The notes beneath the pieces were generated by a model, which ran no database searches, had not been told where the DNA came from, and was given only the letters and a program-made list of their open reading frames with translations. From Anaerolineaceae bacterium (GTDB lineage: Bacteria; Chloroflexota; Anaerolineae; Anaerolineales; Anaerolineaceae), in the NCBI GenBank assembly GCA_016841445.1, contig JAENZD010000001.1, positions 1,054,001-1,118,000 on the forward strand: a DNA stretch of 64,000 bases, in the 5' to 3' direction. Made by a program: the position numbers and the translations under genes. Below, piece by piece: positions 1-9,115 of this stretch (positions are counted from its first letter, which is position 1; the number at the start of each line of letters is the position of its first letter).

Positions 1-232
1 ATTAAGTGCTAATATTGCTATTTCTGGTGCGAAAAATTCTCAATGCTTTTCTTTTTGAAGAGATCAAGATCTGCATAAAGGGAACAAACGAAGGATATGA
101 ATAGTCGCAGATATACTACTTCAGCCCAATTTTAACACTAATTTCTCCTTGATGGTCCATTTATGGCTGGTCCAGTTGAAATTGCTGGCCTTTGGTCTAC
201 CGCTTGGTATTGCGTCGGAAAGAAACGCATTA

Positions 233-1792
233 TTACGCCAATTCAAGGAAGGGCTGGAACTTTGTAAAATTTGCTTCGAAGTCATTTTGCAATGATATGG
301 CTGTTTTCGTAAAGGATTTTTTATCCTCCCAGGTACTGATGGGCTGCAAGAATTTTCCTGGGATCCCATCGATTTTATCCGGGACTGAGATATTAAATAT
401 TGGATCTTTGTGAAAAGTAGTAGTGTTATGTTCAGCTGAGAGTGCCCAGCACAGCATCTGCCTTGTATATTTCAGGGGCATTCGGTAGCCAGAATTGTAA
501 TCGCCACCTGTCCAACCCGTATTGATGAGCCAAACATTACTGTCATGTATTTCCAATTTATTTTTAAGCAAATTCGCATAGATGTTAGGCGTTAATGGAA
601 TAAATGGTTCTCCAAAACAAGTAGAAAAAGTTGCTTTGGGCATTTGACCTAACCCCCTCTCAGTTCCTGCGACTTTTGATGTGTAACCTGAGAGATAAAA
701 ATAAACAGCGCTCTCGTGATCCAGTTTGGCTATAGGGGGCATCACGCCAAATGCATCGGCTGTCAGAAGGAAAATATTTGAAGGATGGCCGGTCATACCT
801 GAGGAGACAATGTCGTCCACAAAGGTAAGTGGGTAGGCAGCGCGGCTGTTTTCTGTATAACGAGCGTCGTCAAAATCAGCCAGATGATCATCAGGTGAGA
901 CAACTACATTTTCAAGAACAGATCCAAACCGGTTTGAAGCTTTCCATATAACCGGTTCACATTCTTGGCTAAGACGAATTGTTTTGGCGTAGCAGCCACC
1001 TTCAAAGTTGAAAACACCATTTTCTCCCCAGCCGTGTTCATCATCTCCAACGAGTTTTCTATCAGGGGTTGAGGATAATGTGGTTTTGCCGGTGCCCGAT
1101 AACCCAAAAAACAGAGCAACATCACCGCTTGGACCAACATTTGCTGAACAATGCATTGGCAGGACGTTATCGGCAGGTAAGATGGCATTCATCACGGTGA
1201 AAGCAGATTTTTTGATCTCTCCCATATATTTGGACGCAGCTATTAATACAGTCTTCTTTTGTAAATTTATTGCAATCGCTGCTTTTGATTTGACATTATC
1301 AATATTCGGGTTCGCATAAAAATCCGGTGCCACTAATACAGTTAAATCCGGTTTTTGTGAATGTTTTTGACCCGAATAAATAAAAAGGTTTTGTGATGCT
1401 AAAGCTTGCCACGCATATTCCGTCACAATCCGCACAGAGAGGCGGTATGACGGGTCAGCACCGATAAAACAATCGATGATATACAGGTTCCGGTTGCTCA
1501 GGTAAGCTGAAATCCGATTCTGAAGTTTCTCAAAATCTTGTGGAGAAATTATTTTGTTAACCTTACCCCACCATAGGTCGTACCGATATTGATAGTCAAC
1601 GATAAACTTATCATCAGGCGAACGACCTGTATAAGGTGCTGTTATCACTGCGAGCGCGCCATCACTTGTGATGACACCCTCGTTGTTCTGCAGCGCTTCA
1701 GTAACTAACTGGGCTTTGCCTGGATTGTGTTGTATTCGTCCATGATGGACAATCCCCATATTTTCTAACCATTCTACGGTGGTGAGAGCCAT
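233..1792 (-). CDS. pckA: Phosphoenolpyruvate carboxykinase (ATP)
   Basis: The 519-residue product catalyses the ATP-dependent interconversion of oxaloacetate and PEP plus CO2 in the cytoplasm, linking the C4 acids to gluconeogenesis or fermentation. The family kinase-1a loop GLSGTGKTT is at about residues 230-238. It is followed by the metal-binding GDDEHGW stretch, and the substrate-binding TGRSPDDKF is near residues 55-63. Length is normal for the ATP class (about 520-540). The ATG is preceded by a strong AGGAGGT Shine-Dalgarno sequence. It is last on a minus-strand run, with 53 bp separating it from the lipoprotein gene upstream. No clear terminator is seen downstream. The identification is firm. 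Confidence 0.97.
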   Translation of the reverse strand: MALTTVEWLENMGIVHHGRIQHNPGKAQLVTEALQNNEGVITSDGALAVITAPYTGRSPDDKFIVDYQYRYDLWWGKVNKIISPQDFEKLQNRISAYLSNRNLYIIDCFIGADPSYRLSVRIVTEYAWQALASQNLFIYSGQKHSQKPDLTVLVAPDFYANPNIDNVKSKAAIAINLQKKTVLIAASKYMGEIKKSAFTVMNAILPADNVLPMHCSANVGPSGDVALFFGLSGTGKTTLSSTPDRKLVGDDEHGWGENGVFNFEGGCYAKTIRLSQECEPVIWKASNRFGSVLENVVVSPDDHLADFDDARYTENSRAAYPLTFVDDIVSSGMTGHPSNIFLLTADAFGVMPPIAKLDHESAVYFYLSGYTSKVAGTERGLGQMPKATFSTCFGEPFIPLTPNIYANLLKNKLEIHDSNVWLINTGWTGGDYNSGYRMPLKYTRQMLCWALSAEHNTTTFHKDPIFNISVPDKIDGIPGKFLQPISTWEDKKSFTKTAISLQNDFEANFTKFQPFLELA

Positions 1793-1845
1793 AGAATTTC
1801 TACCTCCTATTAATTTGTTTCGTATTTTGTATAGCAGCGCATTTC

Positions 1846-4314
1846 TTACTGGCCTAAAATTCCCGAATACCAGTATTTGACAACCGCTTCAGCGGGTTTG
1901 TTAGCGATAGATGAGGTCCCATTGTGTTGTTCGATTTTGGGTTCAAATCCTCGTATTGATATGCCGGTTATCCATTCGCGACTTGCGGTAATAGGGAAGA
2001 GGGCATTGTATATCAATGCTTGTTCGTCTAAATCTGTTGCATAACCATTAATTTCGTAACTGGAAAATATCCCATCATTGGAGCAGTTCTCATTGATGAT
2101 CTGGCAACCCTGTGCGCCACCATCAATACTTGGATAGCCAAATGCCAGTAAGACCGGTTTCCCAGTACTTCGATAGACTTCATAGATCAGGTTGTCGATT
2201 ACAGCCGTGAAGTTATACCCTAACTCTTCAATGATTGGTTGACTGCCTGTACTGAGAGGGGTGTCGATGCTGACGTAAATTTGATCGAATTCGCTGATGA
2301 ACCGCGGGAGAGGGTCCATCGTGAGATTCGCATTTGAAACCCATACCAATTGTCCATGATAAACCTTGCGGATATCATTGAGCAACGCTAGCCAGTATGT
2401 CTCAGAGAGTTCGGGAACATCTGTCTCAGTTCCTTCAGGGTAAATTCCACCCTGGAAGGAGGCTATAGTAGATTTCCCGCCGATATAAAGGGAACTAACA
2501 TTTGAAGTTTCCGCTAATTTCGCATAGCTAACTATTAGGTTGCTGTAATTTTCAAACCAAAAATCCCACCATTGTTCGGAATGGGTTGAGCTTTCAATCA
2601 CGCTTGAACTGGTGGGGTCAACCAGGGGCTGGGGAAATAATCCAGTTGAAAAGCCAGCAGCCTGAGCTGCATCCAGGATCTCAGACAACTCATAATTGAA
2701 AGGTGTAACCCCAATCACCGGTTGAAAGAAAGGTGGATTGGATGAATGGGACAAGGATGGGGAAAAGATGATCGTATTTATGCCCAAGCTGTCGATTCCG
2801 GCCATCTTTTGCGGGAGAATTTCAATCCAGGAGGGATCCATTACAGAAGTAAACTCAACGGCAGTGGTATATGTCGCTCCTTTGAATGGAATAATGGCTT
2901 CAAGGACTTGGGATTCTGTCTCAATGGGATTCTCAACAGCAACAGAATCAAAATTTATCGGTACCGTCAGGGGAGTAGAAGTGGCTTGGGCGTTTCCTTC
3001 TGTCTTGCCCGAATTCCATGTGATGATGTCAATGCAATTTTGATCGTTGCAAAACCGATAAGTTAAATTTGATTGACTATCCAGGGGAGAAAACAGGACA
3101 AAAATGAAACTTTCAGGACTTGATTGCCATAATGGTATGGGTTCGGTCCAATCTGCGGTTTTAAGCTGAATATAAGGAACGTTTTCAAGAAGATACCCTG
3201 GTGGAGCTGTTACCTGGAAGATGACTGGTTCAAACTCATTTGATCGCCATTTGAAAATGTCAAAGTTTATGGTTATATCGTGGTCGGGTACGATTAGCTG
3301 CCTTGTTTGTAAACCGCCTGATGAGAACTGTTCAGCATTCCAATAACCATCACCGAGAGTGAATTTAAAACGCAGATCCGATTCTTGATGCAATGTTAAA
3401 TTGATTGTGTGTGAGCCATCAGCTTGTTTCGTCAGGCCGGGTAATCTTCCGGGCTTTACGCTCATCCCGCCCATGAGGTTAGTGAACGTATTTCCGAATT
3501 GGGATAAATTTCCTGCAATATGGATTGGCAATCCCAAATCGTCTGCAGGTGGCTTGACTATAAATGTGACATTGATAAGGGGCATAGGCTGCAAGTTTAC
3601 GGTAGCTGTGGTAGTCGTTCCTGAGGAAATGACCGCTCCCTGTTGAAAAGTCCTGTAACTACCATCAATGGCATAAAACACAATATTATGCAATCCTAAT
3701 GGCAATCCCCCAAAGTTGAACCTGCCGTTCATATCTGTAAACGTCATTATGCCCCCAGCACTGACCAAGATGTCAGGAATGGGTTCGTTGGTTATTGAAT
3801 CTAGAATTGTCCCTGTTAACAAGCCCGTTACCTGGTTGGTGATTTCTCCGGACCAGGAAGTAATTTTATCCACAAATGAATTATTTCTATCTCCAAATGC
3901 TAACCGGTACCTGATTGGATTGCCGTCAGCGGTTGCTTCGGGTGTGATCGTACTCCCAATTCTAGCGTAGCGGTATTTTAGAACAGACCCTCTGGTGATT
4001 GAGAGGGTGTATTGAAATTCTAAATCGCTTAAACGTACCATATCATAGCGAAGCGGGTTATATGGCAGACCTGTCACCTCATCCAGAACTTCAATGACCA
4101 ACCTTTCCCCGGCAGATATGGGTTGGTCAAGCACTGCAATGAACTCGAGATTAACAATTGTTGTTTCAGGAGAATTGTTGGTGACTTCACCATCCGAGGA
4201 TGGTGCTGTTGGCATGTAACAGCCCGAAACGAATAAGACAAGGATCAGCAATCCCAATACAGGCAGATGATTAATCACCTTGTAAAAATGAGGATTAATC
4301 TGACTCGACCTCAT
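1846..4314 (-). CDS. Modular lipoprotein with carbohydrate-binding-like modules and a glycosidase-like barrel
   Basis: This 822-residue protein begins with a lipoprotein signal peptide (lipobox FVSGC at about residues 28-32), so it should be anchored outside the membrane. Residues of about 50-150, 245-350 and 360-460 look like beta-sandwich modules of the starch-binding/pullulanase type. A carboxypeptidase-regulatory-like module (about 165-235) sits between them. The last 340 residues look like a TIM barrel similar to GH113-like or other glycoside hydrolases, with no catalytic residues that I can assign confidently. The start codon overlaps the 3' end of nusB by 20 bp, suggesting translational coupling. 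A role in sensing or degrading extracellular glycans is inferred from the modules only. Confidence 0.75.
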   Translation of the reverse strand: MRSSQINPHFYKVINHLPVLGLLILVLFVSGCYMPTAPSSDGEVTNNSPETTIVNLEFIAVLDQPISAGERLVIEVLDEVTGLPYNPLRYDMVRLSDLEFQYTLSITRGSVLKYRYARIGSTITPEATADGNPIRYRLAFGDRNNSFVDKITSWSGEITNQVTGLLTGTILDSITNEPIPDILVSAGGIMTFTDMNGRFNFGGLPLGLHNIVFYAIDGSYRTFQQGAVISSGTTTTATVNLQPMPLINVTFIVKPPADDLGLPIHIAGNLSQFGNTFTNLMGGMSVKPGRLPGLTKQADGSHTINLTLHQESDLRFKFTLGDGYWNAEQFSSGGLQTRQLIVPDHDITINFDIFKWRSNEFEPVIFQVTAPPGYLLENVPYIQLKTADWTEPIPLWQSSPESFIFVLFSPLDSQSNLTYRFCNDQNCIDIITWNSGKTEGNAQATSTPLTVPINFDSVAVENPIETESQVLEAIIPFKGATYTTAVEFTSVMDPSWIEILPQKMAGIDSLGINTIIFSPSLSHSSNPPFFQPVIGVTPFNYELSEILDAAQAAGFSTGLFPQPLVDPTSSSVIESSTHSEQWWDFWFENYSNLIVSYAKLAETSNVSSLYIGGKSTIASFQGGIYPEGTETDVPELSETYWLALLNDIRKVYHGQLVWVSNANLTMDPLPRFISEFDQIYVSIDTPLSTGSQPIIEELGYNFTAVIDNLIYEVYRSTGKPVLLAFGYPSIDGGAQGCQIINENCSNDGIFSSYEINGYATDLDEQALIYNALFPITASREWITGISIRGFEPKIEQHNGTSSIANKPAEAVVKYWYSGILGQ

Positions 4315-4747
4315 CCTGACCGATCTCCAAGCTTAATTTGATTTCTTTCAAATTATCGATAAATCCGCCCAGTACGCCATTGATGAAACGAGGTGACCCT
4401 TCTGAACCGTATTTTTTTGCCAATTCCACCGCTTCGTTCACGACAACTTTCACAGGCGTTTTTTTGTAGACCGCAATTTCCCATAATGCAATTCTCAATA
4501 AGTTTCGGTCAATGATCGCGACTTGATCCAGCGGCCAATCAGGTGCAAATTCCTCAATAAATTCATCCAGGGAATAACCGAATTCTGTTACCCCCGCGAC
4601 GATCTGGCTGATAAAAAGTTTGAGAGACTCATCCATTTTTAGCCATTCAAACCGATCTGCCAAGACTGTACCAGGTTGGTGACCGCTAATATCTACTTCG
4701 TAAAGCACTTGTAAGGCAATGCTTCGGGCTTTTGTTCGGGATTTCAT
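4295..4747 (-). CDS. nusB: Transcription antitermination factor NusB
   Basis: The 150-residue all-helical protein matches NusB: an N-terminal SRTKARSIALQVLYE segment and the C-terminal VNEAVELAKKYG and FINGVLGGF motifs. NusB binds boxA RNA with NusE (S10) and promotes antitermination on rRNA operons. It lies 26 bp downstream of the Asp23-family gene, a pairing common in Gram-positive-type genomes. The downstream lipoprotein gene starts inside its 3' end. Length and motif order are normal. Confidence 0.95.
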   Translation of the reverse strand: MKSRTKARSIALQVLYEVDISGHQPGTVLADRFEWLKMDESLKLFISQIVAGVTEFGYSLDEFIEEFAPDWPLDQVAIIDRNLLRIALWEIAVYKKTPVKVVVNEAVELAKKYGSEGSPRFINGVLGGFIDNLKEIKLSLEIGQDEVESD

Positions 4748-4773
4748 TGGCAGGGCTTTTCAGTTAGCGATGA

Positions 4774-5115
4774 TCATGCGTTGAAGTCGATATCCATAAT
4801 GTGGATATTAACACCACCAACATCCAAACCGATCATCTCGGCTATTGATCGTGATACTCTTGATTGAATCTCTCGTGAAATATCGCGAACATTCATATCG
4901 CTGATCAGAATGACATAAATCTCAACGAATACAAGTCCATCTTTGACCTGAACTTTGACTCCTCTGCATTCCTCAGAAGTGATGAGATGTGATAAACCAT
5001 CACGACAACCTGACATTCGACTGACACCCTTGACGCTTAAGGTGGTCAATCGTGCGATTTTGTTGAGCACCTCAGATGATACCGTTGTTTTTCCGATTTC
5101 ATTATAGGTTGTCAT
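4774..5115 (-). CDS. Asp23/Gls24 family envelope stress protein
   Basis: The 113-residue protein has the DUF322 (Asp23/Gls24) pattern: a beta-rich core with TVSSEVLNKIARLTTLSVKGV, then GVKVQVKDGLVFVEIYV and a C-terminal VNIHIMDIDF. Members are small cytoplasmic or membrane-associated proteins linked to cell-envelope homeostasis. The gene precedes nusB as in many Firmicutes and Chloroflexota, and the two are probably cotranscribed. Its exact molecular role is not established. Confidence 0.88.
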   Translation of the reverse strand: MTTYNEIGKTTVSSEVLNKIARLTTLSVKGVSRMSGCRDGLSHLITSEECRGVKVQVKDGLVFVEIYVILISDMNVRDISREIQSRVSRSIAEMIGLDVGGVNIHIMDIDFNA

Positions 5116-5162
5116 AGTTGTTCACTTTACTCCATTGAATAGGTTGCAGATGAGCTAGCTAA

Positions 5163-5684
5163 TTATAATTGAGAATCTTCTGGAGGGAGTTGCCCGGAGA
5201 TCCAAATAACCATTAATATCAAATCATCCTCATTGATTTCATCATTGGGATGGTCTTTTTTATATTTCTTTGTTAATTTCTCAAAAGTCAATTTATTTGG
5301 CCATTCATTAATGAATCCTTCAGTTTCATCAAATTGTCTTTCCAGGGGCAAAACATGCCAATCCTCTTTCTCCATCCATGAGCGGACTTCCTCTGCAAAA
5401 TCAGCATTAATCTGAGCCCAGGTAGACAATGTAAAGGGTATCACGTCGTCTTTTTCTTCGAAAGCTGAAGCGTACGCCCGAACCTGGAGGGGAATTGGTG
5501 CTACTAGAGGATTTCGGAATCCAAGAACTTTAATATGCTGCTTGAATTGTTTTGAAAAAGCAATTTGGTTTTCTTTTGATAAACTTCCTTTATTGATGAG
5601 GATATTTTCCAATACCTGGTGCAAATAATCGCGGTTAATGAAAACATTGATGGTTTTATATGGAAGGTACTCAATCTCTGACAT
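5163..5684 (-). CDS. Hypothetical protein, 173 aa
   Basis: I do not recognise this family. The reading frame is open for another 34 codons upstream, but the ATG at 5684 is preferred. It has an AGGAGGA ribosome site six bases upstream, and a plausible TGGGCA-17-TATAAT promoter (minus strand, 5754-5782) lies between it and the longer start. The protein is soluble, mixed charge, with no membrane segment and no cysteine cluster. Near the C-terminus a lysine-rich helix (KLTKKYKKDHPND) is followed by an acidic stretch. It lies upstream of asp23-nusB on the same strand, with only about 47 bp separating it from the asp23 start. No function is proposed. Confidence 0.65.
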   Translation of the reverse strand: MSEIEYLPYKTINVFINRDYLHQVLENILINKGSLSKENQIAFSKQFKQHIKVLGFRNPLVAPIPLQVRAYASAFEEKDDVIPFTLSTWAQINADFAEEVRSWMEKEDWHVLPLERQFDETEGFINEWPNKLTFEKLTKKYKKDHPNDEINEDDLILMVIWISGQLPPEDSQL

Positions 5685-5800
5685 AATACATCCTCCTAAA
5701 TTATTTACATTTTGCACGGTTAAGATAGTAGATTTTTTATATATGTTGTTTGAATTATACTCAATCTTGGGATGCCTGCCCATCATGCCGATAATTGAAT

Positions 5801-5825
5801 CAAAAAAGGCTTGAAAAAGCCTATT
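5801..5825 (-). terminator. Intrinsic terminator after the small acidic protein gene
   Basis: On the minus strand a GGCTT/AAGCC stem with a four-base loop is followed immediately by six U residues. It lies about 85 bp past the stop codon of the minus-strand gene ending at 5908, and before the next minus-strand gene. Confidence 0.65.
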
Positions 5826-5907
5826 TTGATCATTAATTACAAGTAGATATTGATAGACTCCAGGTTTGGAGTAAGCTATCAGTTGTTTTTCTTAATACTA
5901 TTGAGGG

Positions 5908-6168
5908 TCAGAAATCGTCTTCAGAGTCATCCAATTCCAGATCGATGAGGTCGTCTTCATCATCGATCCAGAGATCTTCTTCCTCTTCCTCTTCAATTTC
6001 ATCCCATTCATCTAATTCTTCTTGTTCGTCCCAATCCTCAATGCTTATTTCATCATTCGGCTGATAGGTCTTGCATCCAGCTTCAGGATCAAGTTCAATT
6101 GCGGCAGCGCTGCAATATTTACCGTCCAAGAATAGGCAGTCCAGATAGTGACAATGAATGCGAGGCAT
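5908..6168 (-). CDS. Small protein with N-terminal Cys cluster and acidic tail
   Basis: This 86-residue protein has two halves. Residues 6-32 hold four cysteines (C6, C11, C19, C32) with nearby histidines, suggesting a small metal-binding knuckle. Residues of about 45-86 are almost entirely Asp/Glu. The ATG at 6168 follows a good TAGGAGA ribosome site and the gene ends at its own terminator, so it is a real single gene despite its size. No family is assigned. Acidic tails of this kind often mimic nucleic acid or bind basic partners, but that is speculation here. Confidence 0.7.
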   Translation of the reverse strand: MPRIHCHYLDCLFLDGKYCSAAAIELDPEAGCKTYQPNDEISIEDWDEQEELDEWDEIEEEEEEDLWIDDEDDLIDLELDDSEDDF

Positions 6169-6282
6169 ATTTTCTCCTACTGAATTTTCCCTAAGGGTTA
6201 TTAGGAAGCGATTTTACACCATGTTTTTAATTTCGTAAAGGTTAAAAACCGCAAATTTTCTGGAAGCATTATAACAGCTTTT

Positions 6283-8478
6283 TTATCCGGGTCGGCGGCG
6301 TTTCGCTTCCAATACGTTGGGAAGGTTTTCCAGCCTGGTCAGGATGCGGCTGAGTTGGGATATACCTTGAACGCCAAGCACCAGCTTGATTGCAGCAAGA
6401 TGCTGGTTCATCTTCATACTCATATCAATCAGGTTCACGCTTTCTTCGGAGATTATATTAGAAATATCTGCCATCAAACCCTGGCGATCATAAGCTTTAA
6501 TTTGGACCGGTACAGTAAAGGTTTTGCCTGGATGTCCCCAGGAGACTTTGATCAAGCGCTCTTTTTCGTCGACGCGCAAAATATTTGGGCAGTCCTGTCG
6601 ATGGATCGTTGCACCACGTCCCCGTGTGATATAACCAATAATCTCATCACCTGGCATAGGATTGCAGCATTTTCCGATCGTCGTGGCAATCCCCTTGAGG
6701 CCCATGACCTGTACAGAATCTGAGGGCATAATCCCTGAGGGCTCTTCAACAAGGTCGAGTTCGAATTCACTTTCTAAATCTTCATCTTCGATTTCTGCAA
6801 TTTTGTTGATGATCCTACCTGCCCCAATATCCCCGCAGCCGATTGCGACATAAAGATCATCAACAGTCCGCATCGCAAATTCAGGATATATTGTATCGAG
6901 GTTGACATCTTTTATCCCAAGACGCTTGAATTCTTTTTCAAGAACGGCTTTACCTTGAGACAGGTTCAATTCACGGTCCTGTTGTTTAAACCATTGTTTT
7001 ATTTTGGAGCGTGCCCGGCTTGTTTTTACTAGGCCCAGGTTCGGATTAAGCCAATCCCGCGATGGCCCACCACGTTTCGCTGTAAGAACTTCGACCTGGT
7101 TTCCAGTTTCGAGAACATAATCAAGCGAAACCAATTTCCCGTTGATTTTTGCTCCACGGCAGCGATGACCAATCTCAGTGTGGACATGGTACGCAAAATC
7201 AATTGGGGTAGAGCCTGCAGGTAGGTCGATTATATCACCTTGTGGTGTTAAAACATACACCCGATCTTTGAAAACATCTGATTTCCAACTTTCTACAATG
7301 TCTTCATCGTCTTCATCCTGACGCAACGAAAAAAGACTCCTCAGCCAACTGATCTTTTGTTGGTAAGACTCCTTGATCTTCGCTCCCCCTTCTTTATAAC
7401 GCCAATGAGCTGCAATACCGAATTCAGCACTTTCATGCATCTCTTCGGTGCGGATTTGGATCTCTAAAGGTCGGCCATCATCAAAAATGACTGCAGTATG
7501 CAAGGACTGGTAATTATTGTCCTTTTTTGCCGCGATATAATCATCAAATTCACCAGGAATGGGACGCCATTTCATGTGGACGACACCTAATGCCTTATAG
7601 CAAGTTGCCACGTCATCAACGATCAACCTTACCCCACGTAAATCCATGAGCATCTCAAAGGGCATTTCTTTACGCTTCATTTTTTGATAGATCGAGTAAA
7701 TATGTTTAGGCCTACCAGATATTTTTGCAGTAATACCTTCCTCTGATAAGGCTTTTTGAAGGCGATTAATGATCTCCTCGATTTGATGTTCGCGATCTGC
7801 TCTGCGGTTAGCTAATTTTTCTGCAATTTCTTTGTATTCTGTTGGGGCAACAAAACGGAATGCACGATCCTGTAATTCCCATTTTACTTGCCAAATTCCC
7901 AATCGATTTGCCAACGGAGCAAAAATATCCAGGGTTTCCTGGGCAATATCCTTTTGTAAATTTTCATCTAATTTGGATAGCATACGCATAATATGCAACC
8001 GGTCTGCTAATTTTACTAGAACAACCCTGATATCATCACTCATCGCTAAGAATGTTTTACGGAGGGTTTCAGCTATCTCCTCTTCACGAACTTTACGATG
8101 TGAAACAACAGTTTTTTGAGGGCTTTTACCTTCAATTAGCAGATCACCCCGTAGTAGATTGGGTAGGTTTGTGAGTTTTGTAACACCGTCTATTAATGTG
8201 GCAATCTCGGTATTAAATTCCTTTTCTATTTCATCAAGTGAAATTTCAGTGTCCTCGATCACATCATGCAATAATCCTGCGATGATCAGTTCAGGTGGTA
8301 CTGAAAGTTCAGCTAAAATCAATGCAACCGAAATACAATGAGAAAAGTAAGGCAGACCACTCACCAATAACTGATCACCATGAGCCTGCTCACCAAGTTC
8401 ATAGGCTTTTTTGATCTGTTCAATATCCAGAGCTGAATAATTCTGGGGCAGTTTTTCTAAAAATTGTTCAAATTGCAT
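6283..8478 (-). CDS. rel: RelA/SpoT-family (p)ppGpp synthetase/hydrolase
   Basis: The 731-residue protein has the full long-RSH layout. An HD hydrolase domain carries an intact HDxxED motif at residues 71-76. The synthetase domain contains GRPKHIYSIYQKM and the NYQSLHT and EIQIRTEEMHE motifs. A TGS domain lies around residues 390-450, and a C-terminal ACT domain ends the protein. It makes and degrades the stringent-response alarmone. The metal-related motif preceding YIA reads EFDD (about residues 310-313), the form usual in synthetase-only RelA rather than the RxKD of bifunctional enzymes, although the hydrolase motif is intact. The ribosome site is weak. Confidence 0.95.
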   Translation of the reverse strand: MQFEQFLEKLPQNYSALDIEQIKKAYELGEQAHGDQLLVSGLPYFSHCISVALILAELSVPPELIIAGLLHDVIEDTEISLDEIEKEFNTEIATLIDGVTKLTNLPNLLRGDLLIEGKSPQKTVVSHRKVREEEIAETLRKTFLAMSDDIRVVLVKLADRLHIMRMLSKLDENLQKDIAQETLDIFAPLANRLGIWQVKWELQDRAFRFVAPTEYKEIAEKLANRRADREHQIEEIINRLQKALSEEGITAKISGRPKHIYSIYQKMKRKEMPFEMLMDLRGVRLIVDDVATCYKALGVVHMKWRPIPGEFDDYIAAKKDNNYQSLHTAVIFDDGRPLEIQIRTEEMHESAEFGIAAHWRYKEGGAKIKESYQQKISWLRSLFSLRQDEDDEDIVESWKSDVFKDRVYVLTPQGDIIDLPAGSTPIDFAYHVHTEIGHRCRGAKINGKLVSLDYVLETGNQVEVLTAKRGGPSRDWLNPNLGLVKTSRARSKIKQWFKQQDRELNLSQGKAVLEKEFKRLGIKDVNLDTIYPEFAMRTVDDLYVAIGCGDIGAGRIINKIAEIEDEDLESEFELDLVEEPSGIMPSDSVQVMGLKGIATTIGKCCNPMPGDEIIGYITRGRGATIHRQDCPNILRVDEKERLIKVSWGHPGKTFTVPVQIKAYDRQGLMADISNIISEESVNLIDMSMKMNQHLAAIKLVLGVQGISQLSRILTRLENLPNVLEAKRRRPG

Positions 8479-8506
8479 CGCGTATCTACTTTCGTCGCGT
8501 CCGTAT

Positions 8507-9115
8507 TTAATTCAGTCTTAATTTTATCTCATTAATCAAATCCATTCCCTTTTGATAATGGATGGTTAGAATTCCCAAATCCTGGGCAGCCTCGACATTC
8601 TCAATAAAATCATCGACAAATAAAATTTGATGAAGGTTGCAATTTAATTTATGAGCCAGAATTTGGTAGATCTCGGGGTCTGGTTTTGCGATACCTAATT
8701 CAGAAGAAATCAGGATGTGGTCAACCGTTTTTCCCTCCTCAATGCCGTAATCTGAATAGAGAACTTTCCTGAAATCCATCCATGCGTTGCTCAATAAGGC
8801 GGTGGTATATTTTGGTCTGAGATTCTTGATAAACTCAATTAACTGCTGATCCAGACGATCGCCGGACCAAAATCGCAGCTTGAAAGCTTCCAGATCTTCT
8901 TTTGAAAGCGAAAGCTGGTTGCCAACATTATCCCAAACTGCCTGCGATTCCATCTTCCCAACAGTTGAGGCTTTCGCTTGTGCAGATTCAAACACCAATT
9001 TTTCAGAACCACCTGGGGGAAGGTGATATTGATGTTCGATTTTTTGGCGGCCAGTATGATCTTCGGTGCGCAACAGCACACCTCCGATATCAAGTATGAC
9101 TGCATTTATCATCAT
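8507..9115 (-). CDS. HAD-superfamily hydrolase, subfamily IA
   Basis: The 202-residue protein shows the HAD motifs in order. Motif I is VILDIGGVLL, so the first Asp is present while the second position of the usual DxD is Gly. Motif II is LLSNAW, motif III is the Lys in GIAKPDPEIY, and motif IV is ILFVDDFIENVEAA. It probably dephosphorylates a small metabolite; the DxG form of motif I is common in YihX-like members. The start overlaps the upstream oxidoreductase stop by four bases (ATGA), so the two are translationally coupled and may share a pathway. Confidence 0.85.
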   Translation of the reverse strand: MMINAVILDIGGVLLRTEDHTGRQKIEHQYHLPPGGSEKLVFESAQAKASTVGKMESQAVWDNVGNQLSLSKEDLEAFKLRFWSGDRLDQQLIEFIKNLRPKYTTALLSNAWMDFRKVLYSDYGIEEGKTVDHILISSELGIAKPDPEIYQILAHKLNCNLHQILFVDDFIENVEAAQDLGILTIHYQKGMDLINEIKLRLN

